A DNA stretch of 64,000 nucleotides from Micromonospora sp. NBC_01796 (lineage in GTDB: Bacteria > Actinomycetota > Actinomycetes > Mycobacteriales > Micromonosporaceae). A program made the translations under genes and the position numbers. This document shows, one piece after another, positions 1-8,457 of this stretch. Numbering within the stretch: position 1 is the stretch's first letter; each line of letters opens with the position of its first letter. Below the pieces are notes generated by a model, which ran no database searches, was not told where the DNA came from, and was given only the letters and a program-made list of their open reading frames with translations. The stretch spans positions 620,001 through 684,000 of the forward strand of contig NZ_CP109078.1 of the NCBI RefSeq assembly GCF_035917455.1. The letters run 5' to 3'.

Positions 1-552
1 CGCGTCGACCACGGTGCTCCCGGTGACCACGATCCGGTCGTCCGGGACTCCCTCGTCGAGCAGGTGCTGGCGGGCGGTCGGGGTGGGTGCCAGGTTGAGG
101 GCCGCGATCCGGGACAGCATCGACCGGTTCGCCTCCTCCGGGAAGGGCCGGTCCAGGTCGTGGGTACGCAGACCGGCCTGGAGGTGCACCACGGGGATGC
201 GCTGCCAGAAGGCGACCATCCCGGCGACCAGTGCGCTGAGGGTGTCCCCCTGGACCACGACCGCGGCGGGGCGGCGTATCGCGAGCACCCCGTCGGTCGC
301 GGTGAGCAGCGCGGCGGCGAGTTCGGCGAGCGACCCGGTCCGGCGTACGGGTTCCAGGGTGACCTGGACGGCGAGGTCGAACGGCGCCAGCGCCTCCGCC
401 ACCCGTCCGGGGTGCTGCCCGGTGTCGACCACCGTGACCGTGACGCGGGTGTCCAGCCGCAACCGGCGTACCAGTGGGGCGGCCTTCACCGCCTCCGACC
501 TGGTGCCGAGCAGCACGACGACCTCGTACGTGGCCGAGTCGTCAGCCCGCAC
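1..552 (-). CDS. wecB: UDP-N-acetylglucosamine 2-epimerase, N-terminal part (cut by window edge)
   Basis: This gene runs off the left edge, so only the first 184 codons are visible. The translation begins VRADDSATYEVVVLLGTRSE; the GTR-E loop near the N-terminus, then VVVQGDT, VVHLQAGLRT and PFPEEANR, are the conserved order of non-hydrolysing UDP-GlcNAc 2-epimerases, which interconvert UDP-GlcNAc and UDP-ManNAc for cell-surface polysaccharides in the cytoplasm. The GTG at 552 is the only usable start after an in-frame TGA a few codons upstream. The ATG at 568 lies in another frame and meets a stop at once. Downstream partners are outside the window, so the pathway cannot be read here. The family call is firm; whether the C-terminal half is intact is unknown. 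Confidence 0.85.
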   Translation of the reverse strand, partial: MRADDSATYEVVVLLGTRSEAVKAAPLVRRLRLDTRVTVTVVDTGQHPGRVAEALAPFDLAVQVTLEPVRRTGSLAELAAALLTATDGVLAIRRPAAVVVQGDTLSALVAGMVAFWQRIPVVHLQAGLRTHDLDRPFPEEANRSMLSRIAALNLAPTPTARQHLLDEGVPDDRIVVTGSTVVDA

Positions 553-592
553 GTCGTGGTCCGTACATCAGAGACACCCCTTGACAGTTAGC

Positions 593-610
593 CGTGACGC
601 CGATGTCACG
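593..610. promoter_or_regulatory. Inverted repeat upstream of the epimerase gene
   Basis: CGTGAC and GTCACG form perfect 6-bp arms around a 6-bp spacer, 41 bases upstream of the GTG start. A second short palindrome, AAACG-GA-CGTTT, lies at 621-632. Position and shape fit an operator for the minus-strand epimerase promoter, but no regulator is assigned. Confidence 0.35.
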
Positions 611-673
611 TTAACCAGCCAAACGGACGTTTGCCGCGAAAACGACTAAACCAGGTACGGTCGCCGGGCGGGG

Positions 674-1321
674 CTATCCGGTGAGGCCGACGTCGCGGGC
701 GAGCAGGGCCGCCTGGACGCGGTCGGCGACCCCGAGCTTGGCCAGCACCGCCGAGACCTGGTTGCGGATCGTCTTCTCGCTCAGCCCGAACCGGCGGGCG
801 ATCCGGGCGTTGCCCTCACCGGCCGCCAGGTACCGCAGGATGTCCCGCTCGCGCGGGGTGAGCTGGTCGAACGGCGCGGGCAGCTCGACCGGCTGGCGGC
901 GCAGGGTGGTCAGCACCTGCGGCCCGATCCGGGGGCCGAGCACCAGACCACCGCCGGCGACCGTACGCAGCGCGTGCAGGATGGTGTCCGGATCGGTGTC
1001 CTTCAGGACGTAACCACGGGCGCCGGCCCGCAACGCGCGGTTCACCACGTCCTCGTCGTCGGCCATGGTGAGCATCAGGACGTGCACGTCGGGTCGACTC
1101 TGGATGATCCGGGCGGTGGCGTCCACCCCGTCACCGTCGGGCAGCGCGACGTCCATCGCGACCACCCCGACCCCTTCGGTCACCGCGGCGACCAGCGCCT
1201 CGGCGCACGAGGCCGCCTCCACCACACCCTCGACCCAGGGCTCGTCCTCGAGCATGGTGCGCAGCCCACGGCGTACCACCGGATGGTCGTCCACGATCAA
1301 CACGCGTACCCGATCGGACAT
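674..1321 (-). CDS. NarL/FixJ-type response regulator
   Basis: A 215-residue cytoplasmic response regulator. The receiver domain (residues 4-125) has the acidic pair DD at 11-12, the phospho-acceptor Asp57 in AMDVALP, and the switch Lys in GYVLKDTD. The C-terminal LuxR helix-turn-helix begins LTPRERDIL and ends near the C-terminus. I start it at ATG 1321, preceded by GAGG, rather than at GTG 1336, which overlaps the end of the kinase gene. The histidine kinase gene lies immediately upstream on the same strand with an 11-base gap, so the two are almost certainly one two-component system. The regulated genes are not evident from the sequence. Confidence 0.93.
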   Translation of the reverse strand: MSDRVRVLIVDDHPVVRRGLRTMLEDEPWVEGVVEAASCAEALVAAVTEGVGVVAMDVALPDGDGVDATARIIQSRPDVHVLMLTMADDEDVVNRALRAGARGYVLKDTDPDTILHALRTVAGGGLVLGPRIGPQVLTTLRRQPVELPAPFDQLTPRERDILRYLAAGEGNARIARRFGLSEKTIRNQVSAVLAKLGVADRVQAALLARDVGLTG

Positions 1322-1332
1322 GACTCGCCGCC

Positions 1333-3384
1333 TCACTCACCCAGCGACCGGGCGGCCGGTTCCGGCCCGACGGCACCGCCGGGCCCGACCGGGTCACCGG
1401 GACCAACCTGTTGTACGGCAACCGTACCGGTCGCGTCGGGCGCGAACTCGGCACAGGGCAGCCGGACCCGGACCCGCGTCCCGTGCGGCGACACCTCGGA
1501 GATCTCGCAGTCCCCACCCAGTTCGGCGGCGCGTTCCCGCATCGACTCCACACCGACTCCACCGGGCCGGGGACCGGCGAACCCGATCCCGTCGTCGACC
1601 ACCTCGACGACGAGCTGGTGGTCCCGGCGTACGGTCACCTCGCAGGCGCTCGCACCGGCGTGCCGGGCCACGTTCGCCAGCGCCTCCGACACCACCCGGT
1701 ACGCCGCCACCTCGACCGCTGCGGAGAGTCCGCGCAGGTCGTGTTCCACGCTCAGCCGTACCGACAACTGTGGACCGTCGAAACGCTCGCACTCGACCCG
1801 GAGCGCCGACTCCAGCCCCCGGTCCAGCGCCGCCGGCCGCAACTGGTCGACCAGTTGCCGCACCTCCTGGGTGCAGGTGCGCAGGTCGTCAGCGAGCCCG
1901 TCGAGGACCCGGCCGAGCCGGTCCTGCCCGTCGGCCATCTTCCGGGCCGCCCGTACCTGCATCGACATCCCGGCGAAGGTCGGGCCGAGCCCGTCGTGCA
2001 GGTCCCGGCGCAGTCGCCGCCGTTCCTCCTCGCGAGCCATAACCAGGCGTTCCCGGGACTCCTGGAGGTCACGGATGAGCCGGGCGGTGGCCGTGGCGAC
2101 CGAGGCGTGCAGCGCCACGTCGCTGAGCAGCCGGCGCTCGACCGGGGTGAACCGGCTGCCGGAGCGGCGGTGGGCCACGATCAGGCTCCCCACCCGCTCG
2201 CCGTGGGTGAGCATGTCGAACCTCTCCACCGACGTGGTCGCCCGGCCGTGTTCGGCGTGCAGTCTCGGCCCGTCCGCACCGTCGACCTCGACCGCGACGT
2301 ACGGCACCTGCAACGAGCGCGCGATGGTGCCGGTCAGCAGCGGCAGGACCGCATCCGGCTGGACGGTCCGCTCCAGCAGGTCACCCAGCCGGGCGAGCAC
2401 CGCGTACGGGTCGTCCCGGTCGCCGTAGAGCAGCCGGTTCACCCCGCGCTGCACCCGGTGCCGCAACGGTTCGAAGGTCACCGCGATCAGGCCGGTCGCG
2501 ACGAGCGAGGCGTTGGAGGTGCTGCCGCGCAGCAGGATGTCGCGCAGCAGGGTGACGATGGCCACGAAGCCCGCGATCACCAGCAGGCTCATCACCAGCC
2601 ACACCAGGGTCCGGTTGATCACCTGCTCGAGCCCGTACAGGCGGTAGCGCAGCACGGCGAGGGTCATCGCGGCCGGGATGGCGATCACCATCAGGACCCA
2701 GGCCCCGGCCAGGTTGATCCCGTCGAGCAGCAGCCCGAGCAGGAAGAGGACTCCGGCGGCGAGCAGGCAGGCCAGTTGCTGGCGAACCTCCCCGACCGAC
2801 CGGCGCCACCGTTGTACGAGCGACACCAGCACCGCCACCAGCCCGAGCAGGCCGACCCCGATCGACAGCAACGCGATCCGTACGAGCAGTTGGGCCCGTT
2901 CGGTCGCGGCCGGCTCACCGGAGAAGAGCAGGTTGCGGGGATCGTCGAGGGCGGCCACGGCGAGCGCCCCGGTGGTGAGCGCGGTCGACGCCACGATCGC
3001 CGCCGCGACCACCCGCCAACGCGGGCCGGGCAGCCTTCCGTCCGGGAAGTACAGCAGCGCCAGGAAGATCAGGCCGTACGGCGGCCACCACAGCCACTGG
3101 ACCAGCCAGGCCAGCGGCAACCAGGCGAGCCAGCTCAGTGCCAGGACCGCGACGGCGGCGGTGAGTCCGGCCGCGAACATCAACCGCCCGACCGGGTGGC
3201 CGGGCACGCCGGCCAGCACCAGGCCGCCCAGCGCGGTGAACGACGCGGCGATCACCGCGGTCATCGCGGTCGGCCCACCCGGTGCCGGCTGGAACCACTG
3301 CCCCACCACCACGAGTACGGCGATCACCACCGCCGCGGCGGCGAGCACCCGTCGGCGGTTGATCATTGGTGCTGCGGTCGACAT
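1333..3384 (-). CDS. Membrane sensor histidine kinase, HisKA_3 type with GAF domain
   Basis: A 683-residue kinase. About the first 320 residues hold a series of hydrophobic segments (roughly seven or eight helices), followed by a GAF-like region (about 335-440), a dimerisation helix with the phospho-accepting His in RRDLHDGLGP near residue 460, and a C-terminal HATPase (about 545-650) with the N box ALANVARHA and the glycine-rich DDGIGF. This is the NarX/LiaS-like family that pairs with NarL-type regulators, and the next gene downstream is one. The ATG at 3384 has GGAGG nine bases before it, preferred over the TTG at 3387. The ligand is unknown; the large membrane part suggests a membrane or envelope signal. 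Confidence 0.92.
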   Translation of the reverse strand: MSTAAPMINRRRVLAAAAVVIAVLVVVGQWFQPAPGGPTAMTAVIAASFTALGGLVLAGVPGHPVGRLMFAAGLTAAVAVLALSWLAWLPLAWLVQWLWWPPYGLIFLALLYFPDGRLPGPRWRVVAAAIVASTALTTGALAVAALDDPRNLLFSGEPAATERAQLLVRIALLSIGVGLLGLVAVLVSLVQRWRRSVGEVRQQLACLLAAGVLFLLGLLLDGINLAGAWVLMVIAIPAAMTLAVLRYRLYGLEQVINRTLVWLVMSLLVIAGFVAIVTLLRDILLRGSTSNASLVATGLIAVTFEPLRHRVQRGVNRLLYGDRDDPYAVLARLGDLLERTVQPDAVLPLLTGTIARSLQVPYVAVEVDGADGPRLHAEHGRATTSVERFDMLTHGERVGSLIVAHRRSGSRFTPVERRLLSDVALHASVATATARLIRDLQESRERLVMAREEERRRLRRDLHDGLGPTFAGMSMQVRAARKMADGQDRLGRVLDGLADDLRTCTQEVRQLVDQLRPAALDRGLESALRVECERFDGPQLSVRLSVEHDLRGLSAAVEVAAYRVVSEALANVARHAGASACEVTVRRDHQLVVEVVDDGIGFAGPRPGGVGVESMRERAAELGGDCEISEVSPHGTRVRVRLPCAEFAPDATGTVAVQQVGPGDPVGPGGAVGPEPAARSLGE

Positions 3385-3417
3385 CAAGTAGGGCCTCCCC
3401 GGGGCGCCGACGGTTGG

Positions 3418-3879
3418 TCAGGCCCAGCCGGCGGCGTGCATGGCGTTGTGCAGGAAATTGCCCTTGTTGCCGTGCATGTGCCACGGCAGCGCCTCGATCG
3501 CGTCCTGCAACGTGCCGCCGGTGGGCGCGGGCATCTCGTCGACCAGTTGCTCGACACTGACCCGGAACCGGTCGGTGAACTCGGGGTGGTCCTTCAGGTA
3601 CCGCTCCACGTGCTCGAAGACCGCCTGGAGCCGCCGCTGGAGCTCGTCCGGATCGGCCGGCTCGGCGCTCGGTTGCAGATCCGCCAGCCGCCAGTCGACC
3701 CCGAAGTACGGGGCCAGGCGCCGGCCGTCGGTGTGGAAGAACTCGACCGCGCCACCGAACCGGTCACCCTGCTCCGGCTCGGCCAGCACCGCGGCGAGGT
3801 CGCCGTAGAGATGGGCGAAGGTGTTGTCGGCGGCGAGCAGCAGAATCTGCCCGTCGGTCTCGGTGGGGACGTCGGTCAT
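3418..3879 (-). CDS. Conserved hypothetical cytoplasmic protein
   Basis: A 153-residue soluble acidic protein that I do not recognise. It is compact and mostly helical, with no signal peptide or membrane segment, and ends with a striking His/Asn/Gly-rich tail (WHMHGNKGNFLHNAMHAAGW) that could bind a ligand or metal. The start at ATG 3879 follows GAGGAGT; longer upstream frames lack a Shine-Dalgarno site. It lies 33 bases upstream of the histidine kinase gene on the same strand, so the three genes may form one operon and this protein may be an accessory factor of the two-component system. That role is inferred from position only. Confidence 0.75.
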   Translation of the reverse strand: MTDVPTETDGQILLLAADNTFAHLYGDLAAVLAEPEQGDRFGGAVEFFHTDGRRLAPYFGVDWRLADLQPSAEPADPDELQRRLQAVFEHVERYLKDHPEFTDRFRVSVEQLVDEMPAPTGGTLQDAIEALPWHMHGNKGNFLHNAMHAAGWA

Positions 3880-4148
3880 CGTGACTCCTCGGTTCGATGG
3901 TCGAAGGTGGATCGGCGCGCGCCCGTACGGGCAGCGCGCCGGCTCGCCGGAGCGTAGGCGAGACAACGTCCACTCGGGATCGTCGTTGAGGTCCGAGCCT
4001 CGTTGCCGAACGCCCGGTCACCATCGTCGCGCGGGGGATGTCCCGTGGACCCGGGCGATCCGCCCGATCGGCGGGACAAAGCGCCGCTCGTACGAGGACC
4101 TTCGAATCGCCCCGGCCCTGACCGTGGTCACCCTGCCGGAGGAAGCGG

Positions 4149-5507
4149 CTACTTCCCGCCGTCCGGGGCGGGGCCGAAGCCGGTGACGGCGGCGTCCACG
4201 GGCACGAGGTAGTCGTACACGGCTCGGGCGAGCTGGCGTACGGTCTCGGCGCCGGTGGCCTCCGGGCCGGAGGTGACGAAGGCGACCGCCACCTCGGAGT
4301 GCGGGATGAGCAGGTAACCGACGTCGTGCGAGGCGTCCGGCAGCTCGCCGGTCTTGTGCGCGACCGGTACGCCCGGCGGCAGTGCGGCCGGGATCTTCGT
4401 GTTGATGGTCTGCTCCAGCATGAACGAGATCATCAGCGCCCGGGACGCGGGCGAGAGGATGTTCCCGTCCCAGACCGCGCCGAGCAGGGACACGACGTCG
4501 TCGGCGGTGAGGTAGTTCTCCTCGCCGCGCGCGGCTGCCGCGGTGTCGAGCATCCGGCGGTTGAGGGCGGTCTGCTTCAGCAGCATCGTGTCGATCAGCG
4601 CGTTCACCCGGACGAACCCGTTGAGGTGATTGATCAGTACGTTCGCCGCCGTGTTGTCGCTGTAGATGATCATGTACCGGGCGAGCCGGTACAGCGTCAC
4701 CACCTGCGGGAACGTCTCGTGCTGCAACTCACCGGAGCCGCCGACCACGTCCTCGGGCCGGACCAGCACACCGTCGGACAACGACTCCCACCCGCAGTCG
4801 ACCTCACGCAGCAGTTCCGCGAGGATCCACAGCTTGATGACACTCGCCGCCTTCGGGCGGAAGGTCCCGTTCACCTCGATCTGCTGGTCGCCGTACCGGC
4901 CGGACAGGTCGCGTACGGCCACACCGGTCGGGTTGGGCGAGGCGGCGACGATCTCCCGCAGTTGCTCGGTGAGCGGCAACAGCTCCGCACCGCGTCGCCG
5001 GTCGACGGGCGGCTGCGGGTTGGTCACCACCTCCCCGGTCAGCACCACGGGTTCCAGGTCGGGGCGGTGGATCTCGACGGCTCCCTCGGCCCGGCCACGC
5101 AACGGCACCCGGTAGACGTACGTGATGCCGTTGACCGTCACCCGTCCGGTGGCGACCCCGTCGGTCACCACCATCCCCTGGTCCAACACCCGGCCGGTGT
5201 CGCCGTCGCAGCCCCGGTACCGGACGATGCGTTCGGCCGCGTCGACCGCGAAGATGGCGTTCTCGGTGGCGAGCCAGGCCAGCTCGGCTCGCGGCGGCAA
5301 CGGGTCGGCGTGGTCGGCGGACCAGGGGTCACGACCATCGGCGGGCCCGGTGTCGGGACGGCCGGAGTGCGCGGGTGCCGGCATCCCGACGATCACCATC
5401 AGGGTGGTCACCGCCACCACGGCCAGCCGACCGCAGAGCAGGGCGACGGTGGCGGCGATGGCGGCAGTTCGCCGGTGCCGGGCGACCCGCGGTCGGTTCT
5501 GGTTCAC
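4149..5507 (-). CDS. Exported serine beta-lactamase-like protein with altered deacylation motif
   Basis: A 452-residue protein. A hydrophobic segment (residues about 15-42) acts as signal or anchor, followed by about 130 residues of unassigned beta-rich sequence and a class A beta-lactamase-like domain (about 180-440). The catalytic SxxK is SVIK at 222-225, the SDN loop is at 283-285 and KTG at 385-387. The position of the class A motif ExxLN, which supplies the deacylating Glu166, reads QTALN (312-316), so the Glu is replaced by Gln. The protein may therefore be acylated by beta-lactams without turning them over well, or be a non-lactamase serine hydrolase. The GTG start at 5507 has a poor ribosome site; an open frame continues far upstream but crosses the divergent peptide gene. 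Confidence 0.82.
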   Translation of the reverse strand: MNQNRPRVARHRRTAAIAATVALLCGRLAVVAVTTLMVIVGMPAPAHSGRPDTGPADGRDPWSADHADPLPPRAELAWLATENAIFAVDAAERIVRYRGCDGDTGRVLDQGMVVTDGVATGRVTVNGITYVYRVPLRGRAEGAVEIHRPDLEPVVLTGEVVTNPQPPVDRRRGAELLPLTEQLREIVAASPNPTGVAVRDLSGRYGDQQIEVNGTFRPKAASVIKLWILAELLREVDCGWESLSDGVLVRPEDVVGGSGELQHETFPQVVTLYRLARYMIIYSDNTAANVLINHLNGFVRVNALIDTMLLKQTALNRRMLDTAAAARGEENYLTADDVVSLLGAVWDGNILSPASRALMISFMLEQTINTKIPAALPPGVPVAHKTGELPDASHDVGYLLIPHSEVAVAFVTSGPEATGAETVRQLARAVYDYLVPVDAAVTGFGPAPDGGK

Positions 5508-5768
5508 CCCGGCAAAGTAGCCAGCGGTACGGGCCGGCCGAGGCGGCTCGGCGGGGACATCACCCGACCGTGCGTACGCCCCCGGCGGGTCGCGGACGAC
5601 CCGCACGAACCCGGCCGACCCGACCCCGGCGGGGGCGCCGCCACCGGCACCGGGACCTGTTCGCAAGCAATTCGGCGCAATCCGAATGGTGTAGATCGGA
5701 GTGGATTCGACCCGACCGTGCCGGTCAGACTCGACTGTGTCAACGGGGGTTTCAGAAGGGAAGAAGTC

Positions 5769-5987
5769 ATGCGAGTAGGACGTCTGCTGGTCGGCGCGAC
5801 ATTCGCGGCGGGACTGGCGCTCGGCATCATGGTTACACCGGCCCAGGCCGGCGACGCGCACGCCAACGGCTGGGACCACCCCGGCCGGGTCGCCACCAAC
5901 ACCTGGGACCACCCCGGCGTGGTCGACAGCAACGGCTGGGACCACCCCGGCGTGGTCGAAAGCAACGGGTGGAGCCACGGCGGCTGA
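5769..5987 (+). CDS. Small secreted peptide with WDHPG repeats
   Basis: A 72-residue precursor. The N-terminus is a clear Sec signal peptide (MRVGR, hydrophobic core to residue 23, cleavage motif AQA at 25-27). The mature part of about 45 residues is almost wholly an 11-residue repeat: NGWDHPGRVAT, NTWDHPGVVDS, NGWDHPGVVES and a truncated NGWSHGG. The ATG follows a purine-rich AGAAGGGAAGAAG. It is divergent from the beta-lactamase-like gene 261 bases away and is followed by a strong hairpin, so it is probably its own transcript. I recognise no family. The regular Trp-Asp-His pattern could mean metal binding, cell-wall or membrane binding, or a processed peptide. The gene itself is well supported by start signals, signal peptide and high GC3. 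Confidence 0.8.
   Translation: MRVGRLLVGATFAAGLALGIMVTPAQAGDAHANGWDHPGRVATNTWDHPGVVDSNGWDHPGVVESNGWSHGG
5865..5984 (+). repeat. 33-bp tandem repeat encoding NGWDHPGVV units
   Basis: Three 33-bp units (5865-5897, 5898-5930, 5931-5963) and a partial fourth (5964-5984). The second and third units are nearly identical at DNA level, differing at a few positions, which suggests recent duplication and possible copy-number change between strains. Confidence 0.9.
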
Positions 5988-6070
5988 TCAGCACCAACGA
6001 CTACGGCTGGCCGGGAGCGGGCCTGATCATCGGTTCTGTGCCGTCTCGGGGCTGGTGAAGCGGGTGACGT

Positions 6071-6098
6071 CGGCGGGTGGTCCTCGGACCACCCGCCG
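6071..6098 (+). terminator. GC-rich hairpin terminator
   Basis: A near-perfect inverted repeat of 13 bp, CGGCGGGTGGTCC and its complement around a very short loop, 84 bases after the repeat-peptide stop codon. There is no U-tract, as is common in actinomycetes. Confidence 0.65.
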
Positions 6099-6191
6099 GA
6101 CTCGCCTGCCGTAGGACACACCGGGCGGGCGGTCCGTTGGGAGACTGGACCCGGCGGGTTGGCCCGACCCGCGTTACCGGAGGAGGCTGGA

Positions 6192-6734
6192 GTGTCCGTC
6201 CCGACCCCTGGCGTCATCGTCATCACCGGCGTGATGGCAGCCGGCAAGTCGACCGTGGCGCAACTCCTCGCGGAACGGCTTCCCCTCGCGGCCCACGTCC
6301 GGGGTGACGTGTTCCGAAGAATGGTGGTCACGAACCGGGAGGAGCTGACTCCGGAACAGACCACCGAGGCGACCGCCCAGCTCTGGTTGCGCTACCGCCT
6401 CGCCGCGAGCGTCGCGGACGCGTACGCCGAGGCGGGCTTCGCCGCCGTGGTGCAGGACGTCGTCCTCGGCCCCGAACTGACCGAGTACGTCGACCTCCTG
6501 ACCGCCCGACCCCGGCACCTGGTTGTCCTCGCGCCGAGGCCGGAGGTGGTGCAGACCCGCGAGAACACCCGTGGCAAGCGCGGGTACGGCGACTGGACGG
6601 TCGAGGTGTTGGACCGGTCGCTGCGTCGGGACACCCCGAGGATCGGACTGTGGCTGGACAACTCCGACCAGACACCGGACGAGACCGTGGACGAGATCCT
6701 CGCCAAGCTCTCCGACGCCCGCCTGCCGGACTAG
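6192..6734 (+). CDS. P-loop small-molecule kinase of the AAA/chloramphenicol-phosphotransferase-like group
   Basis: A 180-residue soluble nucleotide kinase. The Walker A motif GVMAAGKST is at residues 13-21, followed by an acceptor-side RGDVFRR, a lid-like Arg region (RENTRGKRG) and a short acidic C-terminus. The fold belongs to the AAA_33/CPT-like kinases, which phosphorylate small hydroxylated substrates including antibiotics; the substrate cannot be told from sequence. GTG 6192 is chosen because GGAGGAGG lies just upstream; the ATG at 6159 has no ribosome site. Its last codons overlap by four bases the end of the convergent sigma-factor gene. High confidence in the fold, low in any resistance role. 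Confidence 0.85.
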   Translation: MSVPTPGVIVITGVMAAGKSTVAQLLAERLPLAAHVRGDVFRRMVVTNREELTPEQTTEATAQLWLRYRLAASVADAYAEAGFAAVVQDVVLGPELTEYVDLLTARPRHLVVLAPRPEVVQTRENTRGKRGYGDWTVEVLDRSLRRDTPRIGLWLDNSDQTPDETVDEILAKLSDARLPD

Positions 6735-8053
6735 CCGGTCGGGCCGCGCAGGCCCTCGGCACGCCGCCGGAACAGGGTCCGCTCGCCGTCGTTGCGGGTG
6801 AGGGCGGCGGCTCGGGTGAACTCCGCGCGTGCCTCGTCCGCCCGTCCGAGCCGGGCCAGCAGTTCTCCGCGCACGGCCGGGAGTTGGGGGTAGTCACGCA
6901 GCGCCCGCTCGTGGGCGAGGTCGTCGGCGAGGGCGAGTCCGCGTACCGGGTCGTCGGCGAGGCCGACCGCGACGGCCCGGTTCAGCAGGATCACCGGGGA
7001 CGGCTGGAGGTGGGCGAGCACCTCGTAGAGTGCCGCGATCCGGGACCAGTCGGTCAGGTCCGCGCGGGCGGCGCGGGCATGGCAGGCGGCGATCGCGGCC
7101 TGGAGGGTGTAGACGCCGCCGCCGAGTGTCTCGGCACGGTCGAGGGCGGCGAGCCCTCGACGAACGAGCAGCCGGTCCCAGCGGCGGCGGTCCTGGTCCG
7201 GCAGGAGCACCGGCTGCCCGTCCGGGTCGGTCCGGGCGCCCAGCCTGGAGGCTTGCAGCTCCATCAGGGCCGCCAGGCCGTGCACCTCGGGTTCGTCCGG
7301 CAGCAGGCCGGCGAGGAGTCGACCCAGCCGCAGCGCCTCCTGGCACAGCTCGGGTCGGGACCAGGCCGGGCCACCGGTCGCGGCGTACCCCTCGTTGAAG
7401 ATCAGGTAGACGATCTCCAGTACCGAGCCGAGCCGGTCGACGAGTTCGGCCGGGGTGGGCAGCTCGAACCGGACCCGCGCGGCGGCGAGCGCGCGTTTGG
7501 CCCGGACGATGCGCTGGGCCGCGGTGGCCTCCGGCACGAGGAACGCGCGGGCGATCTCGCCGGTGGTGAGGCCGCCGACCATCCGCAGGGTCAGCGCCAC
7601 CCGCGCCTGCACCGGCAGCACCGGGTGCGCGGCCGTGAAGATCAGCCGCAGCAGATCGTCGCCGATGTGGTCGTCGAGGATGTCGTCGAGGGCCGCCTCG
7701 GCGTACTCCTGCTGGATCTCGACGTCGCGGCCGAGCAGGTCGAGCTTGGTCGCGTACCGCTGCTGCCGCCGCAGCAGGTCGACCGCGCGATGTTTCGCGG
7801 TCGCCGTCAGCCACGGCCCGGGATCATCGGGTACGCCGGTCGCCGGCCACTGCACGAGCGCGGCGACCAGGGTGTCCTGGGCGATCTCCTCGGCCAGCCC
7901 GACGTCGCGGACCAGCCGGGCGATCCGGGCGATCAGCCGGGCGGACTCGATCCGCCAGACCGCCTCCACGGCACGCCTGGCGGCCTGCCCCGGATCGTCC
8001 GGTGCCGGATCGGTAGCCGTCACGACCACCGATCCAACCACCGGTCGGGTCAT
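6731..8053 (-). CDS. ECF42-type RNA polymerase sigma factor with C-terminal TPR-like extension
   Basis: A 440-residue sigma factor. The N-terminal 180 residues hold sigma region 2 (ARLVRDVGLAEEIAQDTLVAAL) and region 4 (GGLTTGEIARAFLVPEATAAQRIVRAK). The remaining 250 residues form the DUF6596/TPR-like extension typical of ECF42 proteins (LNRAVAVGLADDP, then LLARLGRADEARAEFTRA). This family works without a classical anti-sigma factor and is encoded beside a YCII/DGPF protein, as here. ATG 8053 overlaps the stop of the upstream YCII gene (ATGA), indicating translational coupling. In other actinomycetes ECF42 has been tied to stress and antibiotic-related responses; the regulon here is unknown. 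Confidence 0.93.
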   Translation of the reverse strand: MTRPVVGSVVVTATDPAPDDPGQAARRAVEAVWRIESARLIARIARLVRDVGLAEEIAQDTLVAALVQWPATGVPDDPGPWLTATAKHRAVDLLRRQQRYATKLDLLGRDVEIQQEYAEAALDDILDDHIGDDLLRLIFTAAHPVLPVQARVALTLRMVGGLTTGEIARAFLVPEATAAQRIVRAKRALAAARVRFELPTPAELVDRLGSVLEIVYLIFNEGYAATGGPAWSRPELCQEALRLGRLLAGLLPDEPEVHGLAALMELQASRLGARTDPDGQPVLLPDQDRRRWDRLLVRRGLAALDRAETLGGGVYTLQAAIAACHARAARADLTDWSRIAALYEVLAHLQPSPVILLNRAVAVGLADDPVRGLALADDLAHERALRDYPQLPAVRGELLARLGRADEARAEFTRAAALTRNDGERTLFRRRAEGLRGPTG

Positions 8054-8421
8054 TCCGGGAACGGGAAGTCCTCCGGCCCGAACACCTTCAGGATGTCGGC
8101 GTCGCCCTCCCAACCCGGCCAGAGGTCCCGGTGCGCCTTCATGAACCGGGAGGTCCACTCGACCACCTCCTCCTTGGCGCGTACCTCGTAGAGGGCGTAG
8201 CTGATGACCTCCTTCGCCTCGGCGAACGGGCCGTCGGTCACGGTCAGGTCCCCGCCGGCGACGGTGACCCGCGCGCCGGCCGCGCTCGGCGCCAGGCCAC
8301 CGGTGTCGAGCAGGCTGCCGGAGGTGGTCGCCTCCTCACCGAGCTTGGCGATCGCCGCCATCAACTCGGGTGGTACGGGCGTGGTCGGCTGTTTGGCCCG
8401 GAGCAGTGCCAGGTATCGCAT
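8050..8421 (-). CDS. YCII/DGPF-domain protein, partner of the ECF42 sigma factor
   Basis: A 123-residue protein of the YCII-related family. It opens MRYLALLRAK and contains the diagnostic TDGPFAEAKEVISYALYEV block. These small dimeric ferredoxin-fold proteins are commonly encoded immediately before ECF42 sigma genes and are thought to modulate them. A GAGGGAG ribosome site precedes the ATG. The stop codon overlaps the sigma start by four bases; the DUF998 gene lies 36 bases upstream, so the order DUF998, YCII, sigma reads as one operon. Confidence 0.92.
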   Translation of the reverse strand: MRYLALLRAKQPTTPVPPELMAAIAKLGEEATTSGSLLDTGGLAPSAAGARVTVAGGDLTVTDGPFAEAKEVISYALYEVRAKEEVVEWTSRFMKAHRDLWPGWEGDADILKVFGPEDFPFPE

Positions 8422-8457
8422 GGTCGAACTCCCTCGGATGGTGGTGGGGCGGAAGGA

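Noticed and set aside
1411-3957. An 848-codon plus-strand open frame
   Set aside because: It is antisense to the histidine kinase and has only Gln/Arg/Pro-rich sequence without domain motifs.
6650-8191. A 513-codon plus-strand open frame opposite the sigma-factor gene
   Set aside because: The minus strand is a clear ECF42 sigma factor; the plus frame is its shadow.
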